Assembly (NCBI GenBank): GCA_043789035.1
Contig: JAYWIG010000285.1
Span: forward strand, 1-35,332
Origin: JAYWIG01 sp043789035
GTDB lineage: Bacteria > Pseudomonadota > Gammaproteobacteria > Burkholderiales > Burkholderiaceae_E
Direction: 5' to 3'
Length of the DNA stretch: 35,332 nt
The position numbers and the translations under genes were made by a program. Below the pieces are notes generated by a model. The model had not been told where the DNA came from and did not search any database. It worked only from the letters and a program-made list of their open reading frames with translations. Below, piece by piece: positions 23,528-32,745 of this stretch (positions within the stretch are counted from its first letter, which is position 1; each line of letters starts with the position of its first letter).

Positions 23528-24664
23528 ATGGTAATTAGCCAAGAACAGCGCATGGTGCGCGATGCGATACGTGACTTTGTTCAGAGCGAAGTTGCTCCTC
23601 ATGCTGCCAAGTGGGCCAAAGAAGCCACCTTTCCAAGAGAAGCGCTTAAGGGTTTAGCGCAATTAGGTTGTTACGGCATTGCAGTACCAGAACAATACGA
23701 CGGTGCTGGTTTGAACTATGTTGCGCTCGCTTTAATTCTGGAAGAGATAGCGGCGGGTGACGGCGCAACTTCAACCATCATCTCGGTAACCAACTGCCCG
23801 GTCTGCTCGATTTTTATGGCGTGGGCCAATGAAACACAAAAGCAGCAGTGGTTAAAACCGCTCGCGGCGGGTGATTTGTTGGGGGCGTTTTGTTTAACCG
23901 AGCCTCATGTAGGTTCGGAAGCCTCTGGATTAAAAACCACGGCCACCAAGGACGGCAACGACTACGTTCTCAACGGCGTAAAGCAATTCATTACCTCTGG
24001 TAAGAACGGCGACATCGCAATTGTGATGGCTGTAACGGATAAAGCAGCTGGCAAAAAGGGTATCTCCGCGTTTATTGTTCCTACCAGTACGCCGGGCTAC
24101 ATCGTCGCCAGAATCGAAGACAAGCTGGGCCAACACGCATCCGATACAGCGCAAATTATTTTTGAGAACTGCCGCATTCCCGCTAACCATTTAATCGGCG
24201 AAGAAGGGCAGGGTTTAAAGATTGCCCTGTCCGGTTTAGAGGGCGGTCGCATTGGTATTGCGGCACAATCGGTCGGCATGGCTAGAGCGGCATTCGAAGC
24301 AGCGCTGAAATACTCCAAAGATCGAGTGGCTTTTGGCGAGCCGATTTTCAATCATCAGGCCGTGCAATTTCGCTTAACCGATATGGCCACAAAAATTGAA
24401 GCCGCGAGGCAATTGATATTACATGCCGCTAGCTTAAAAGATGCCGGCGTACCTTGCCTAAAGGAAGCGGCTATGGCGAAATTATTCGCCTCAGAGATTG
24501 CCGAAAAGGTGTGCTCCGACGCAATTCAAATTCATGGCGGTTATGGCTACTTAAGCGATTTCCCGGTCGAACGAATTTATCGTGACGTGCGGGTGTGCCA
24601 GATTTACGAAGGCACTAGCGATATCCAGCGCATCTTGATTGGCCGAGCCTTATCTATTGATTAG
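23528..24664 (+). CDS. Acyl-CoA dehydrogenase, short/branched-chain type
   Basis: A 378-residue FAD enzyme paralogous to liuA but of a different class: its catalytic glutamate is Glu361 in the C-terminal YEGTSDIQR motif, as in short-chain, medium-chain and 2-methyl-branched-chain acyl-CoA dehydrogenases. Other signatures are CLTEPHVGSEASG, QIHGGYGYLSDFPVERIYRD (residues around 335-354) and FVQSEVAPHA near the start. A role on another branched or short acyl-CoA, for example from isoleucine or valine, is likely, making the operon broader than leucine alone. It ends 26 bases before the dienelactone hydrolase-family gene. Exact substrate cannot be read. Confidence 0.93.
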   Translation: MVISQEQRMVRDAIRDFVQSEVAPHAAKWAKEATFPREALKGLAQLGCYGIAVPEQYDGAGLNYVALALILEEIAAGDGATSTIISVTNCPVCSIFMAWANETQKQQWLKPLAAGDLLGAFCLTEPHVGSEASGLKTTATKDGNDYVLNGVKQFITSGKNGDIAIVMAVTDKAAGKKGISAFIVPTSTPGYIVARIEDKLGQHASDTAQIIFENCRIPANHLIGEEGQGLKIALSGLEGGRIGIAAQSVGMARAAFEAALKYSKDRVAFGEPIFNHQAVQFRLTDMATKIEAARQLILHAASLKDAGVPCLKEAAMAKLFASEIAEKVCSDAIQIHGGYGYLSDFPVERIYRDVRVCQIYEGTSDIQRILIGRALSID

Positions 24665-24690
24665 CAATTGAATAAAGAAAGAACGAAATC

Positions 24691-25386
24691 ATGACAGTAG
24701 AAATAAAAGAAATTCAAACACTTGACGGTAAAAAAATACGTTGTTACGTAGCAAAACCCACTGGCACTCCCAAAGCTGCAGTCTTAGTTGTGCAAGAGAT
24801 TTTTGGCGTGACTGACTACGTGAAATGGGTGCTCGCTGAACAATATGCGAAAGCAGGTTATTTGGCGATAGCACCGGCGTTTTTTGATCGTCTTACCGGC
24901 TACGGTGAAGGTGCAGTGAATAATGTCGTCGCTTATGACGAAGCCGGCACCAATCAAGGCAGAACCTGGGTGGACGCACTTGGCATGGATAACCCGATGC
25001 GCGACTTACGCGCAGCACAGCAACAGCTCGTTGGCAATTTACCGACCGGTGTCGTAGGCTACTGTTGGGGTGGGTCGGTGGCGTTTTTGGCCAGCACCCG
25101 GCTTGGATTTCCGTCTGTGAGTTACTACGGCGGCAGAACTGTTCCGTATTTACATGAGAAGCCCCAAGCACCTGTGATGCTGCACTTTGGCGAATCTGAC
25201 CACCTTATCACACCGCCGGTTGTGGAGGCGACCCGCTCCGTACTTCGCCTATCTTCTCCGAGCACGGAAGTTTTTGTCTACCCTGCTGGCCATGGTTTCA
25301 ATCGTTTTGGCTCGAAGGACTTTCATGCTGAAAGCTCTGCACTTGCTCTCGAAAGAACTTTAAAGTTCTTCGCAGATTCGCTATAA
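24691..25386 (+). CDS. Dienelactone hydrolase-family protein
   Basis: A 231-residue alpha/beta hydrolase of the DLH family, with the complete cysteine triad: Cys125 in GYCWGGSVAF, Asp170 in HFGESDHLI and His201 in PAGHGFNR. Glu36 in VVQEIFGV corresponds to the glutamate that polarises the cysteine in dienelactone hydrolase. The classical enzyme opens the lactone ring in chlorocatechol breakdown, but many homologues act on other esters or thioesters. Here it stands among acyl-CoA genes, not with aromatic-ring cleavage genes. It is seven bases upstream of the isomerase-rhodanese fusion gene. The start ATG follows an AGAAAG-type ribosome binding site. Confidence 0.92.
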   Translation: MTVEIKEIQTLDGKKIRCYVAKPTGTPKAAVLVVQEIFGVTDYVKWVLAEQYAKAGYLAIAPAFFDRLTGYGEGAVNNVVAYDEAGTNQGRTWVDALGMDNPMRDLRAAQQQLVGNLPTGVVGYCWGGSVAFLASTRLGFPSVSYYGGRTVPYLHEKPQAPVMLHFGESDHLITPPVVEATRSVLRLSSPSTEVFVYPAGHGFNRFGSKDFHAESSALALERTLKFFADSL

Positions 25387-25393
25387 AAGCATC

Positions 25394-26416
25394 ATGACTG
25401 AAAGCGCCGCTATGCATATTGACTTCTATTTTGATTTCTCGTCGCCATATTCCTATATTGCAGCCGAGAAAATTGATGCCTTGGTTGAGTCTTATGGCCT
25501 GGAAGTTCAATGGAAACCCTTTCTCCTAGGCATCATTCTCAAGACTACTGGCGCTAGCTTGCTTACCGTCGGGCATGAGTGGAAAACCAGCTATTCAATG
25601 GCTGATTTTCAGCGGAGCGCCGAAGTCAATGGCTTAACGTATAGGCACCCTAGCAATTTTCCGCAGAGCTCGGCTATTGTTGGGCGCTGTGCATTGTGGA
25701 TTGAAAAAACCTACGGGGTGGCAACTGCAAAAGCATTCTCAAAGGGGGCCTTAAGAATGCTATTTATTCAGGATGGCGACCTGAATAACACTGGCGCTCT
25801 CGCAAAGATTGCAGATGCGCTAAATGTCGATAGTGCAGCGATGCTGCTTGCCATTACTCAACCAGAGGTGAAGCAGCTTTTAGTCGCCAATACCGAAGAT
25901 GCCACGACGAACAAAATCTTTGGAGCGCCAATTGCCGTGTTTCAGGGTGAGCGCTTTTGGGGCGTAGATCGCTTGACTCATTTGGAATTTCGAATCAAAA
26001 AAGCGCTAGGCGGCAAAGATTACAAAGTGCTATTGCATCAAGCCAGTAGTGAAGTAAACACTTTATCAATTCAACAGGCGCAGGCGTTACAAAACGACAG
26101 CAACGTCGTATTCGTCGACCTTCGTGACCCGCGTGAACTTGAGCGCGAAGGTGTGATCGATGGCGCATTCCACGCCCCACGCGGAATGCTAGAGTTTTGG
26201 GTAGACCCAAAAAGCCCATATTACAAATCTATCTTCACACCCGATAAGCACTTTGTCTTATTTTGCGCTGGCGGTTGGCGCTCGGCCCTCACTGCACAAG
26301 CCCTACAAAACATGGCCATACTGCCAAAAGTCTCACATATAGAGGGCGGGTTTTCCGCTTGGAAAAAGAGCGGTGCTCCCTTCAGGGCAGCTTCGGCTCA
26401 AGTAGAAAGCAAATAA
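25394..26416 (+). CDS. 2-hydroxychromene-2-carboxylate isomerase/DsbA-like domain fused to rhodanese domain
   Basis: A 340-residue fusion. Residues about 7-205 form a thioredoxin-fold HCCA isomerase/kappa-GST domain (FYFDFSSPYSYIAAEKI with the catalytic-type serine, then KPFLLG, GAPIAVFQGERFWGVDRL). Residues about 215-332 are a rhodanese domain with FVDLRDPREL, the CAGGWRS active-site loop carrying the cysteine, and HIEGGFSAWKKSGAPF. The linker (YKVLLHQASSEVNTLS) looks like the native N-terminus of a stand-alone rhodanese, so two adjacent genes probably became joined. The isomerase family uses glutathione; the rhodanese could transfer sulfur or sense persulfide. It is located between the DLH-family gene and liuB, three bases before the latter. 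Start could also be the ATG at 25412. Confidence 0.88.
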   Translation: MTESAAMHIDFYFDFSSPYSYIAAEKIDALVESYGLEVQWKPFLLGIILKTTGASLLTVGHEWKTSYSMADFQRSAEVNGLTYRHPSNFPQSSAIVGRCALWIEKTYGVATAKAFSKGALRMLFIQDGDLNNTGALAKIADALNVDSAAMLLAITQPEVKQLLVANTEDATTNKIFGAPIAVFQGERFWGVDRLTHLEFRIKKALGGKDYKVLLHQASSEVNTLSIQQAQALQNDSNVVFVDLRDPRELEREGVIDGAFHAPRGMLEFWVDPKSPYYKSIFTPDKHFVLFCAGGWRSALTAQALQNMAILPKVSHIEGGFSAWKKSGAPFRAASAQVESK

Positions 26417-26418
26417 CC

Positions 26419-28026
26419 ATGCCCATACTCACAAGCGCTATAAACCCACAAAGCGAGCAGTTCAAATCCAACGCTGAGTTAATGCAAACTTTAGTGGCGG
26501 ATCTGCGTGCTAAGGCTTCTGCGGCAGCGGTGGGTGGCGGCGAATCGGCGCGAGCCAAGCACGTGGCGCGCGGCAAACTATTGCCTCGAGATCGAGTGCA
26601 ACATTTGCTAGACCCTGGCACACCGTTTCTCGAACTCTCGCCCATGGCCGCTTACGAGATGTACAACGGTGAAGCGCCGTGCGCCAGTGTGATTACTGGC
26701 ATTGGAAGAGTCAGTGGTGTTGATTGCTTGATTATTTGCAATGATGCAACGATTAAGGGTGGCACCTACTATCCAATGACGGTAAAAAAACATTTGCGTG
26801 CCCAGGAAATCGCTCGCGAAAACAACTTACCGTGTATCTACTTAGTCGATTCGGGCGGCGCTAATTTGCCCAACCAAGATGATGTATTTCCCGATAAAGA
26901 ACACTTTGGTCGCATCTTCTTTAATCAAGCCAATATGTCGGCCCAAGGTATTCCACAAATTGCTATCGTGATGGGTTCTTGCACAGCAGGTGGTGCCTAT
27001 GTACCCGCGATGAGCGACGAGACTGTCATTGTCAAAAACCAGGGTACGATATTCTTAGCAGGCCCACCGCTGGTCAAAGCGGCCATTGGAGAAATTGTTT
27101 CGGCCGAAGATCTAGGCGGCGGTGATGTACACACACGGCTCTCAGGCGTAGCAGATCACCTCGCCGATAACGATGGCCATGCCTTGCAAATTGGCCGCAA
27201 TATTGTGGCGAGTCTTAACCGGCAAAAGCAACCCAACATTCCGGTTGTTGAATCTCGCCAACCAAAGTTCGATGCGAAAGAAATTTACGGCATCGTGTCA
27301 TCCGACACTCGCAAACCTTTCGATGTCAAAGAAATTATCACAAGAATTATTGACGGTTCTGAGTTCGATGAGTTTAAGGCTCGCTACGGGACGACTTTAA
27401 TCACAGGCTTCGCTAAGATCTACGGCATGCCTGTAGGCATCGTTGCTAATAACGGTGTACTGTTTTCCGAATCAGCTAACAAAGGTGCACACTTTATCGA
27501 GTTATGTGCGCAGCGAAAAATCCCTCTCGTATTTTTACAAAACATCACCGGCTTCATGGTCGGGCGTAAGTACGAAGCAGAGGGTATTGCACGCGCTGGC
27601 GCAAAAATGGTGACCGCTGTTGCGTGCGCGAAGGTACCTAAATTCACCATCATCATTGGCGGCTCATTCGGTGCGGGTAACTACGGCATGTGCGGTAGAG
27701 CCTATTCACCTCGTTTCTTATGGACATGGCCCAATGCTCGCATCAGCGTGATGGGTGGCGAACAAGCTGCGTCGGTACTGGCTACAGTGAAACGCGATGG
27801 CATAGAGGCCAAGGGTGGTGTTTGGAGCGCGGATGAAGAACAAGCCTTCAAGCAACCCATTCTCGATCAGTACGAGCATCAAGGCCATCCATACTACGCC
27901 ACCGCCAGGCTTTGGGACGACGGCGTGATCGACCCTGCTGACACTCGCAAGATACTAGGCTTAGGTTTATCGGCCGCGTTGAACGCGCCGATTGAAGAAA
28001 CCAAATTTGGTATTTTCAGAATATAA
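26419..28026 (+). CDS. liuB: 3-methylcrotonyl-CoA carboxylase, carboxyltransferase (beta) subunit
   Basis: A 535-residue subunit that moves carboxyl from biotin to 3-methylcrotonyl-CoA to form 3-methylglutaconyl-CoA. The ATG at 26419 gives the usual family length; a frame starting at 26263 lies inside the upstream rhodanese domain and is rejected. Typical segments are LLPRDRVQHLLDPGTPFLELS at 50-70 (split motif), YLVDSGGANLPNQDDVFPD, MGSCTAGGAYVPAMSDE, GSFGAGNYGMCGRAYSPRF (oxyanion and CoA site), and VMGGEQAASVLA. It works in a complex with LiuD, encoded three genes downstream. The intervening hydrolase pseudogene separates it from liuC. Confidence 0.96.
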   Translation: MPILTSAINPQSEQFKSNAELMQTLVADLRAKASAAAVGGGESARAKHVARGKLLPRDRVQHLLDPGTPFLELSPMAAYEMYNGEAPCASVITGIGRVSGVDCLIICNDATIKGGTYYPMTVKKHLRAQEIARENNLPCIYLVDSGGANLPNQDDVFPDKEHFGRIFFNQANMSAQGIPQIAIVMGSCTAGGAYVPAMSDETVIVKNQGTIFLAGPPLVKAAIGEIVSAEDLGGGDVHTRLSGVADHLADNDGHALQIGRNIVASLNRQKQPNIPVVESRQPKFDAKEIYGIVSSDTRKPFDVKEIITRIIDGSEFDEFKARYGTTLITGFAKIYGMPVGIVANNGVLFSESANKGAHFIELCAQRKIPLVFLQNITGFMVGRKYEAEGIARAGAKMVTAVACAKVPKFTIIIGGSFGAGNYGMCGRAYSPRFLWTWPNARISVMGGEQAASVLATVKRDGIEAKGGVWSADEEQAFKQPILDQYEHQGHPYYATARLWDDGVIDPADTRKILGLGLSAALNAPIEETKFGIFRI

Positions 28027-28041
28027 AAGCAATAGCTCAAA

Positions 28042-28993
28042 ATGAAACTTACCCGCAAATCACTTTTTATTGCTTCGATGCTTAGCCCATTAGTGGTGAT
28101 TAATCACGGCAAAGCTTTCGGCGACCCGAAGTTTCAAGGCAGATCAAGCTACCCGCGGGCAGCACGATTTTTCTTATCGCGCGGCTACGCAATGGCGCTT
28201 CCTATGCGACAAGGTTTTTCGAAATCAACCGGTAGCTACATTGGCGGCGGATGCAATGTTGGCAGTAATGGGGCTGTTCAGGCAGATGATGTTAAAGCCA
28301 CCATCGATTACTTTGCGACCCAGCCTTTTATCGATAAAACAAGAATCATCGTTGCCGGGCAATCCCACGGTGGCTTAACCACTATGGCCTTCGGCGCTTT
28401 CAACTATCCCGGCGTGAAAGGACTAATTAACTTCGCCGGGGGGTTAAAGCAAGAGACTTGTGCAGCTTGGGAGAGCGTGCTTGCACGAGCCTTCGGCAGT
28501 TATGCCAAAGATACGCAAGTGCCTTCGATTTGGTTCTACGGCGATAACGATAGCTATTGGCCTAAAGAGGTGTGGCAACCTATGTACGGCAAGTACGTTG
28601 AGAACTTACCAACAACCTCTGGTGCGAAAGCCTAAATGATTACTTTCAGTACGTTTATTACCGATGCCCACAGTATGTTTGGGCACAGCGAAGGGCAAAA
28701 AATCTGGCAGCCAGAAGTCGACAAAGTTTTGGCACAACTAAACTTACCTAGCGCGATTTTATTTCCGCAATACGCTTCACCTATAGTAATGGCGACGCCA
28801 TCGAAAACAAACTTCGCTACGCTCACAGACATCGCTGCTGTGCCTAAGGTTTGCGATAACGGGGAAAAGGGGTTCGAGCGATTTTTAACTTTGCCATACC
28901 CACGGGCCTTTGCCATTGCGTCCAGCGGCGCCTTGGCTTGGAGTTCCGGGCAAGAGGACGATTTCTCCATAGTGAAATTCAAAAAAGGCACGT
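28042..28993 (+). pseudogene. Decayed alpha/beta hydrolase (dienelactone hydrolase-related) gene
   Basis: A disrupted gene between liuB and liuC. A signal-like start (MKLTRKSLFIASML) joins directly to PLVVINHGK, a segment that intact homologues carry well inside the protein, so part of the N-terminal domain seems deleted. The nucleophile Ser108 (GQSHGGL) and acid candidates in FYGDNDSYW (Asp168/170) remain. At 28633-28635 an in-frame TAA follows SGAKA; beyond it, in the same frame, the homology goes on with FITDAHSMFGHSEG, which holds the catalytic histidine, and with a C-terminal domain up to about 28990, where it is cut by the ATG of liuC. A product stopping at the TAA (197 residues) would lack the histidine. 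Three independent lesions argue for a pseudogene, unless the stop is a sequence error. Confidence 0.75.
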
Positions 28994-29782
28994 ATGAACT
29001 ACACCACCGTCGAAACCGAGCTCAAGCAAGGCATTGCCTACATCTGGCTGAACCGCCCCGACGTGCGCAACGCCATGAACTCACACATGTTTACGGATTT
29101 GCATCATGCGCTCGATGCCGCCATTGAGGATAGAAAAGCACGAGTAATCGTGCTTGGCGGCAGAGGCAAAGCATTTTGTGCAGGCGGTGATTTATCGTGG
29201 ATGAAAACCGCTAAACAAATGTCGGCATCACAGGCGAAAATTGACTCTTTACCGCTAGCATTTTTACTTCGAAAAATTCACGACTGCCCAAAGCCTACCG
29301 TGGCTAGGGTACATGGCGCAGCATTTGCTGGAGGAATGGGGTTAGTCGCAGCTTGTGATATTGCTGTATGCAGCACCGACGTAAAGTTTTCGCTCTCTGA
29401 AGTTAAGCTAGGTTTGATTCCTGCCACCATTAGCCCCTATGTAGTCAAGGCAATGGGCTCGAACCAATCGCGACGTTACTTCATTACAGGTGAAGTACTC
29501 GACGCGGTCGAGGCCCATCGCATCGGATTTGTGCATGAGCAGGTCGCCCCTGAAGAGCTCGATAATTGTTTAAATAAAATTCTTGGCCATTTAATACAAG
29601 GTGCTCCGAATGCCTTGGAAGAAACTAAGCAGCTTTTACGCGACGTTACCCACGCCACAATCGACGATGCGTTGAGCGAAGACACTGCCGAACGCATTGC
29701 CAGAATTCGTGCTAGCGACGAGGCTCAAGAAGGCATTAAAGCGTTTTTCGAAAAGCGCCCTCCTTCATGGATACCAAAATAA
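28994..29782 (+). CDS. liuC: 3-methylglutaconyl-CoA hydratase (enoyl-CoA hydratase family)
   Basis: A 262-residue crotonase-fold enzyme; in this operon it should hydrate 3-methylglutaconyl-CoA to HMG-CoA. The oxyanion-hole segments are GKAFCAGGDLSWMK (about 55-68) and AGGMGLVAACDIAV, and the family's LGLIPATISPYV segment lies near 140. The VKFSLSEVKLGLIPA stretch is typical of methylglutaconyl-CoA hydratases. The ATG at 28994 lies within the decayed hydrolase region, which has lost its own 3' end. The stop codon shares a base with the liuD start (TAATG at 29780-29784), so liuC and liuD are translationally coupled. Confidence 0.95.
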   Translation: MNYTTVETELKQGIAYIWLNRPDVRNAMNSHMFTDLHHALDAAIEDRKARVIVLGGRGKAFCAGGDLSWMKTAKQMSASQAKIDSLPLAFLLRKIHDCPKPTVARVHGAAFAGGMGLVAACDIAVCSTDVKFSLSEVKLGLIPATISPYVVKAMGSNQSRRYFITGEVLDAVEAHRIGFVHEQVAPEELDNCLNKILGHLIQGAPNALEETKQLLRDVTHATIDDALSEDTAERIARIRASDEAQEGIKAFFEKRPPSWIPK

Positions 29783-31830
29783 TGTTCACAAAAATCCTCA
29801 TTGCAAATCGTGGCGAAATTGCTTGTCGAGTGGCGGCAACTGCCAAACTTATGGGCATCAAAACCGTTGCCGTGTATTCCGATGCAGATGCCAATGCCAA
29901 ACACGTGGCCGTTTGTGATGAAGCCTATCGGCTGGGGCCTGCTCCAGCAAAGGAATCGTATTTACGCGGCGACGCTATTTTAGAAATCGCTCGACAATGT
30001 GGCGCCCAAGCCATTCACCCTGGTTACGGTTTTCTGTCAGAAAACGAAGGTTTTGCCAAAGCCTGTGCTCAGGCCGGTATTGCTTTTATCGGCCCGCCCG
30101 CGAGTGCTATTGCAGCCATGGGTAGTAAATCAGCTGCCAAGGTTTTGATGGAGAAAGCCCATGTGCCTCTTGTACCTGGCTATCACGGCGACAACCAAGA
30201 GTCGAATTTCTTGCACCAACAAGCCGACAAAATTGGCTACCCGGTTTTAATCAAAGCCAGCGCTGGTGGCGGCGGTAAAGGAATGCGAACGGTAGCAAAG
30301 TCAGAGGACTTTATTGCTGCGTTAAGTTCCTGCACACGCGAAGCTATCAACGCCTTTGGTGATGAAAACGTGTTGGTTGAGCGTTATGTATTAAAGCCAC
30401 GGCATATCGAAATTCAAGTATTTGCCGATCAACATGGCGGTTGTGTGTATTTGCACGAACGTGATTGCTCGGTACAACGCCGCCATCAAAAGGTAATCGA
30501 AGAAGCTCCAGCCCCTGGCATGACCTTAGCACGTCGTCAGGCGATGGGCGAAGCGGCTTGCGCTGCTGCAAGAGCAGTGGGATATGTTGGTGCTGGTACT
30601 GTGGAATTTATCGTCGGCCCCCTTGGTGACTTCTTCTTCATGGAGATGAATACCCGCTTACAAGTTGAACACCCAGTGACGGAAATGATTACTGGCTTTG
30701 ACTTAGTACAGTGGCAGCTCGAAGTCGCGTCGGGCAAGCCATTGCCGGCGAAACAGTCAGAACTTCGCATTCACGGCCATGCCATCGAAGCCCGCATTTA
30801 CGCTGAGAACCCAGAGAAAGGTTTCCTACCTTCTATTGGCACTTTATCCCACTTGCATACACCTGCCGCATCAGAATTCAGCGTTGATCGCGATGGTTTA
30901 GCGAATAATGTCAATGTGGTTCGCATCGATAGCGGCGTACGTGAGGGCGACACGATTAGCGCTTATTACGACCCAATGATTGCAAAGCTCATCGTATGGG
31001 GATCAGACAGAGACAAAGCAATCAACGCAATGAGCGGTGCTCTCAAAGAGTTCGAAGCAGTAGGGCCTGCGACCAACATTAATTTTTTGCGCCGCTTAAT
31101 GAGTTGCGATTCGTTTAAAAGCGGCGATCTTGACACGGCATTAATTGAACGCGAAAAAGCCCATTTACTTCCGGGTGATGCAATCGTGCAAAACCAAGAT
31201 GCTTACTTGGCCATCGCCGCGCTGCTGGCAAACGAGGCAAAACTTTCTAAAGACGATCCGTTTAGTCAACGCGATGGCTGGCGCGGCCTCGTGCCATTGC
31301 AACGGCAACTGGTCATTCAATCAGAAGGCAAGCGGTTCGATGCAACGATTGAATACGCACCTGCTGGATATTCAGTCAAACTCGCGTCAATGCACGAAGT
31401 TATTTGTCTTGCCAATTTAAAGCTCTTTGATGTTCAAGGCAGTTTGCAGCTATCCGGTTTAATTGGTAGCAAGGCTTTCAAAGTACCAGCCTATTTTGGG
31501 CAATCGAAAGCAGGCGAGCCCACCATGACAATTTTCGATAACCATCACAGCCAATGGCAAGTGTTGCCACCAGCAATTGCCTACGCAAAAGCCGAACAAG
31601 CCCAGGTGCAAGGTGCAGCCAAGGTGTTGTCGCCGATGCCTGGAAAGATTATTGCATTAAGCGTTAAGGTCGGCGATGTGGTCACTCAAGGCCAAGCATT
31701 ATTAGTCTTAGAGGCGATGAAGATGGAACATAGCGTGTTGGCTACCCGAGCTGGAAAAATTGTTGCTATCGGTGGCGATGTTGGAACCCAAATGGCAGAA
31801 GGTGCCGTGCTTGTGGAATTGAGCGAGTAG
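29782..31830 (+). CDS. liuD: 3-methylcrotonyl-CoA carboxylase, biotin-containing (alpha) subunit
   Basis: A 682-residue subunit that carboxylates its own biotin with ATP and bicarbonate. Domains: biotin carboxylase (1 to about 450; FTKILIANRGEIACRV start, HPGYGFLSEN, KASAGGGGKGMR glycine-rich ATP loop, MEMNTRLQVEHPVTE), a bridging region, and a C-terminal biotinyl domain with LVLEAMKMEHSV, in which Lys647 should carry the biotin. The ATG at 29782 is chosen because the protein then begins MFTKILIANRGE, the family's normal start; it overlaps the liuC stop by one base. It pairs with LiuB from the same operon. The stop is two bases before the 2-hydroxyacid dehydrogenase gene. Confidence 0.96.
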   Translation: MFTKILIANRGEIACRVAATAKLMGIKTVAVYSDADANAKHVAVCDEAYRLGPAPAKESYLRGDAILEIARQCGAQAIHPGYGFLSENEGFAKACAQAGIAFIGPPASAIAAMGSKSAAKVLMEKAHVPLVPGYHGDNQESNFLHQQADKIGYPVLIKASAGGGGKGMRTVAKSEDFIAALSSCTREAINAFGDENVLVERYVLKPRHIEIQVFADQHGGCVYLHERDCSVQRRHQKVIEEAPAPGMTLARRQAMGEAACAAARAVGYVGAGTVEFIVGPLGDFFFMEMNTRLQVEHPVTEMITGFDLVQWQLEVASGKPLPAKQSELRIHGHAIEARIYAENPEKGFLPSIGTLSHLHTPAASEFSVDRDGLANNVNVVRIDSGVREGDTISAYYDPMIAKLIVWGSDRDKAINAMSGALKEFEAVGPATNINFLRRLMSCDSFKSGDLDTALIEREKAHLLPGDAIVQNQDAYLAIAALLANEAKLSKDDPFSQRDGWRGLVPLQRQLVIQSEGKRFDATIEYAPAGYSVKLASMHEVICLANLKLFDVQGSLQLSGLIGSKAFKVPAYFGQSKAGEPTMTIFDNHHSQWQVLPPAIAYAKAEQAQVQGAAKVLSPMPGKIIALSVKVGDVVTQGQALLVLEAMKMEHSVLATRAGKIVAIGGDVGTQMAEGAVLVELSE

Positions 31831-31832
31831 CA

Positions 31833-32729
31833 ATGAATATTCTTATTGCCCACACCCACGCGCAAAGTGCGAAGCGCTGGCAGGAAGAAATGCTTGCCCT
31901 ATTACCGAACGCTTCAATCGAAGTATGGCCTCAGGTAGAGCCGGCTTGGGCCGACTATGCCATTGGTTGGCAGCCTCCTGAAGAATTATTTGCATCGCAA
32001 ACGACATTGAAAGCATTTTTCAGTGCAGCTGCTGGTGTTGATCACTTATTGAACAACAGCGCGCTACCAAAAGACTTACCGATTATTCGATTAGAAGATG
32101 CGGGTATGGGCCTGCAAATGGCCGAGTACTGTTTACTCGAAGTTGGCAGGCAGTACCACCGCCGCGATGATTATCTTGCGCAACAGCGCGCGCAGACTTG
32201 GGGTTTTCTAAAAAGCGAGAAACGTAGCGAGTTTGTCGTCGGTATTTTTGGTGCCGGCGTACTTGCCAAAGAAATCGTTAAAGGCTTAAGTGGCTTTGGG
32301 TATCGAAGCCAAACCTTTTCACGCAGCTCAACACAGGCGTTGACAAATTTCTTGAGCACTAGCCAAGTGCTCATCTTATGTGCGCCGTTAACATCTGAAA
32401 CGCAAGACTATTTCAACGCGGAGAAGTTCGCAATGTTGCCCAAAGGGGCCTATGTAATTAACGTTGCTCGCGGCGGCTTAATCATCGACCATGATCTTCT
32501 AACTTCGATTGATAGCGGCCATCTAAGCGGCGCAACCTTGGACGTATTTCGCGAAGAGCCTTTGCCACAAAACCATCGCTTTTGGTTGCACCCTAAAATA
32601 CGTATGACGCCTCATGTGTCGGCAGTAACATTGATTGGCCCTTCGACTAAGCAGGTGGCAAAAAAATTAGAACAGTTCTCGCAAGGCCAGGCAGTCACTG
32701 GGTTGGTTGACCGCAAAAAAGGCTATTGA
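31833..32729 (+). CDS. Glyoxylate/hydroxypyruvate reductase A-like 2-hydroxyacid dehydrogenase
   Basis: A 298-residue D-isomer-specific 2-hydroxyacid dehydrogenase of the GhrA type. The nucleotide-binding segment is VGIFGAGVLAKEIVKGL, and the catalytic residues are the Arg in NVARGGLII, the Glu in VFREEPLP and the His in MTPHVSAVT. Such enzymes reduce glyoxylate, hydroxypyruvate or longer 2-oxoacids with NAD(P)H in the cytoplasm. In this place it might act on a branched 2-oxoacid such as ketoisocaproate, the leucine deamination product, but this is inference from the neighbourhood. It lies tightly between liuD and liuE, separated by two and sixteen bases. Confidence 0.92.
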   Translation: MNILIAHTHAQSAKRWQEEMLALLPNASIEVWPQVEPAWADYAIGWQPPEELFASQTTLKAFFSAAAGVDHLLNNSALPKDLPIIRLEDAGMGLQMAEYCLLEVGRQYHRRDDYLAQQRAQTWGFLKSEKRSEFVVGIFGAGVLAKEIVKGLSGFGYRSQTFSRSSTQALTNFLSTSQVLILCAPLTSETQDYFNAEKFAMLPKGAYVINVARGGLIIDHDLLTSIDSGHLSGATLDVFREEPLPQNHRFWLHPKIRMTPHVSAVTLIGPSTKQVAKKLEQFSQGQAVTGLVDRKKGY

Positions 32730-32745
32730 GGCGAGGTTACAAAAA

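Noticed and set aside
26263..26418. Longer N-terminus for liuB
   Set aside because: It lies inside the rhodanese domain of the upstream gene; the ATG at 26419 gives the family's usual start and length.
28636..29127. A separate 163-codon gene after the TAA in the hydrolase region
   Set aside because: It is in the same frame as the preceding 197-codon piece and continues its homology, and its last third is an out-of-frame reading of liuC.
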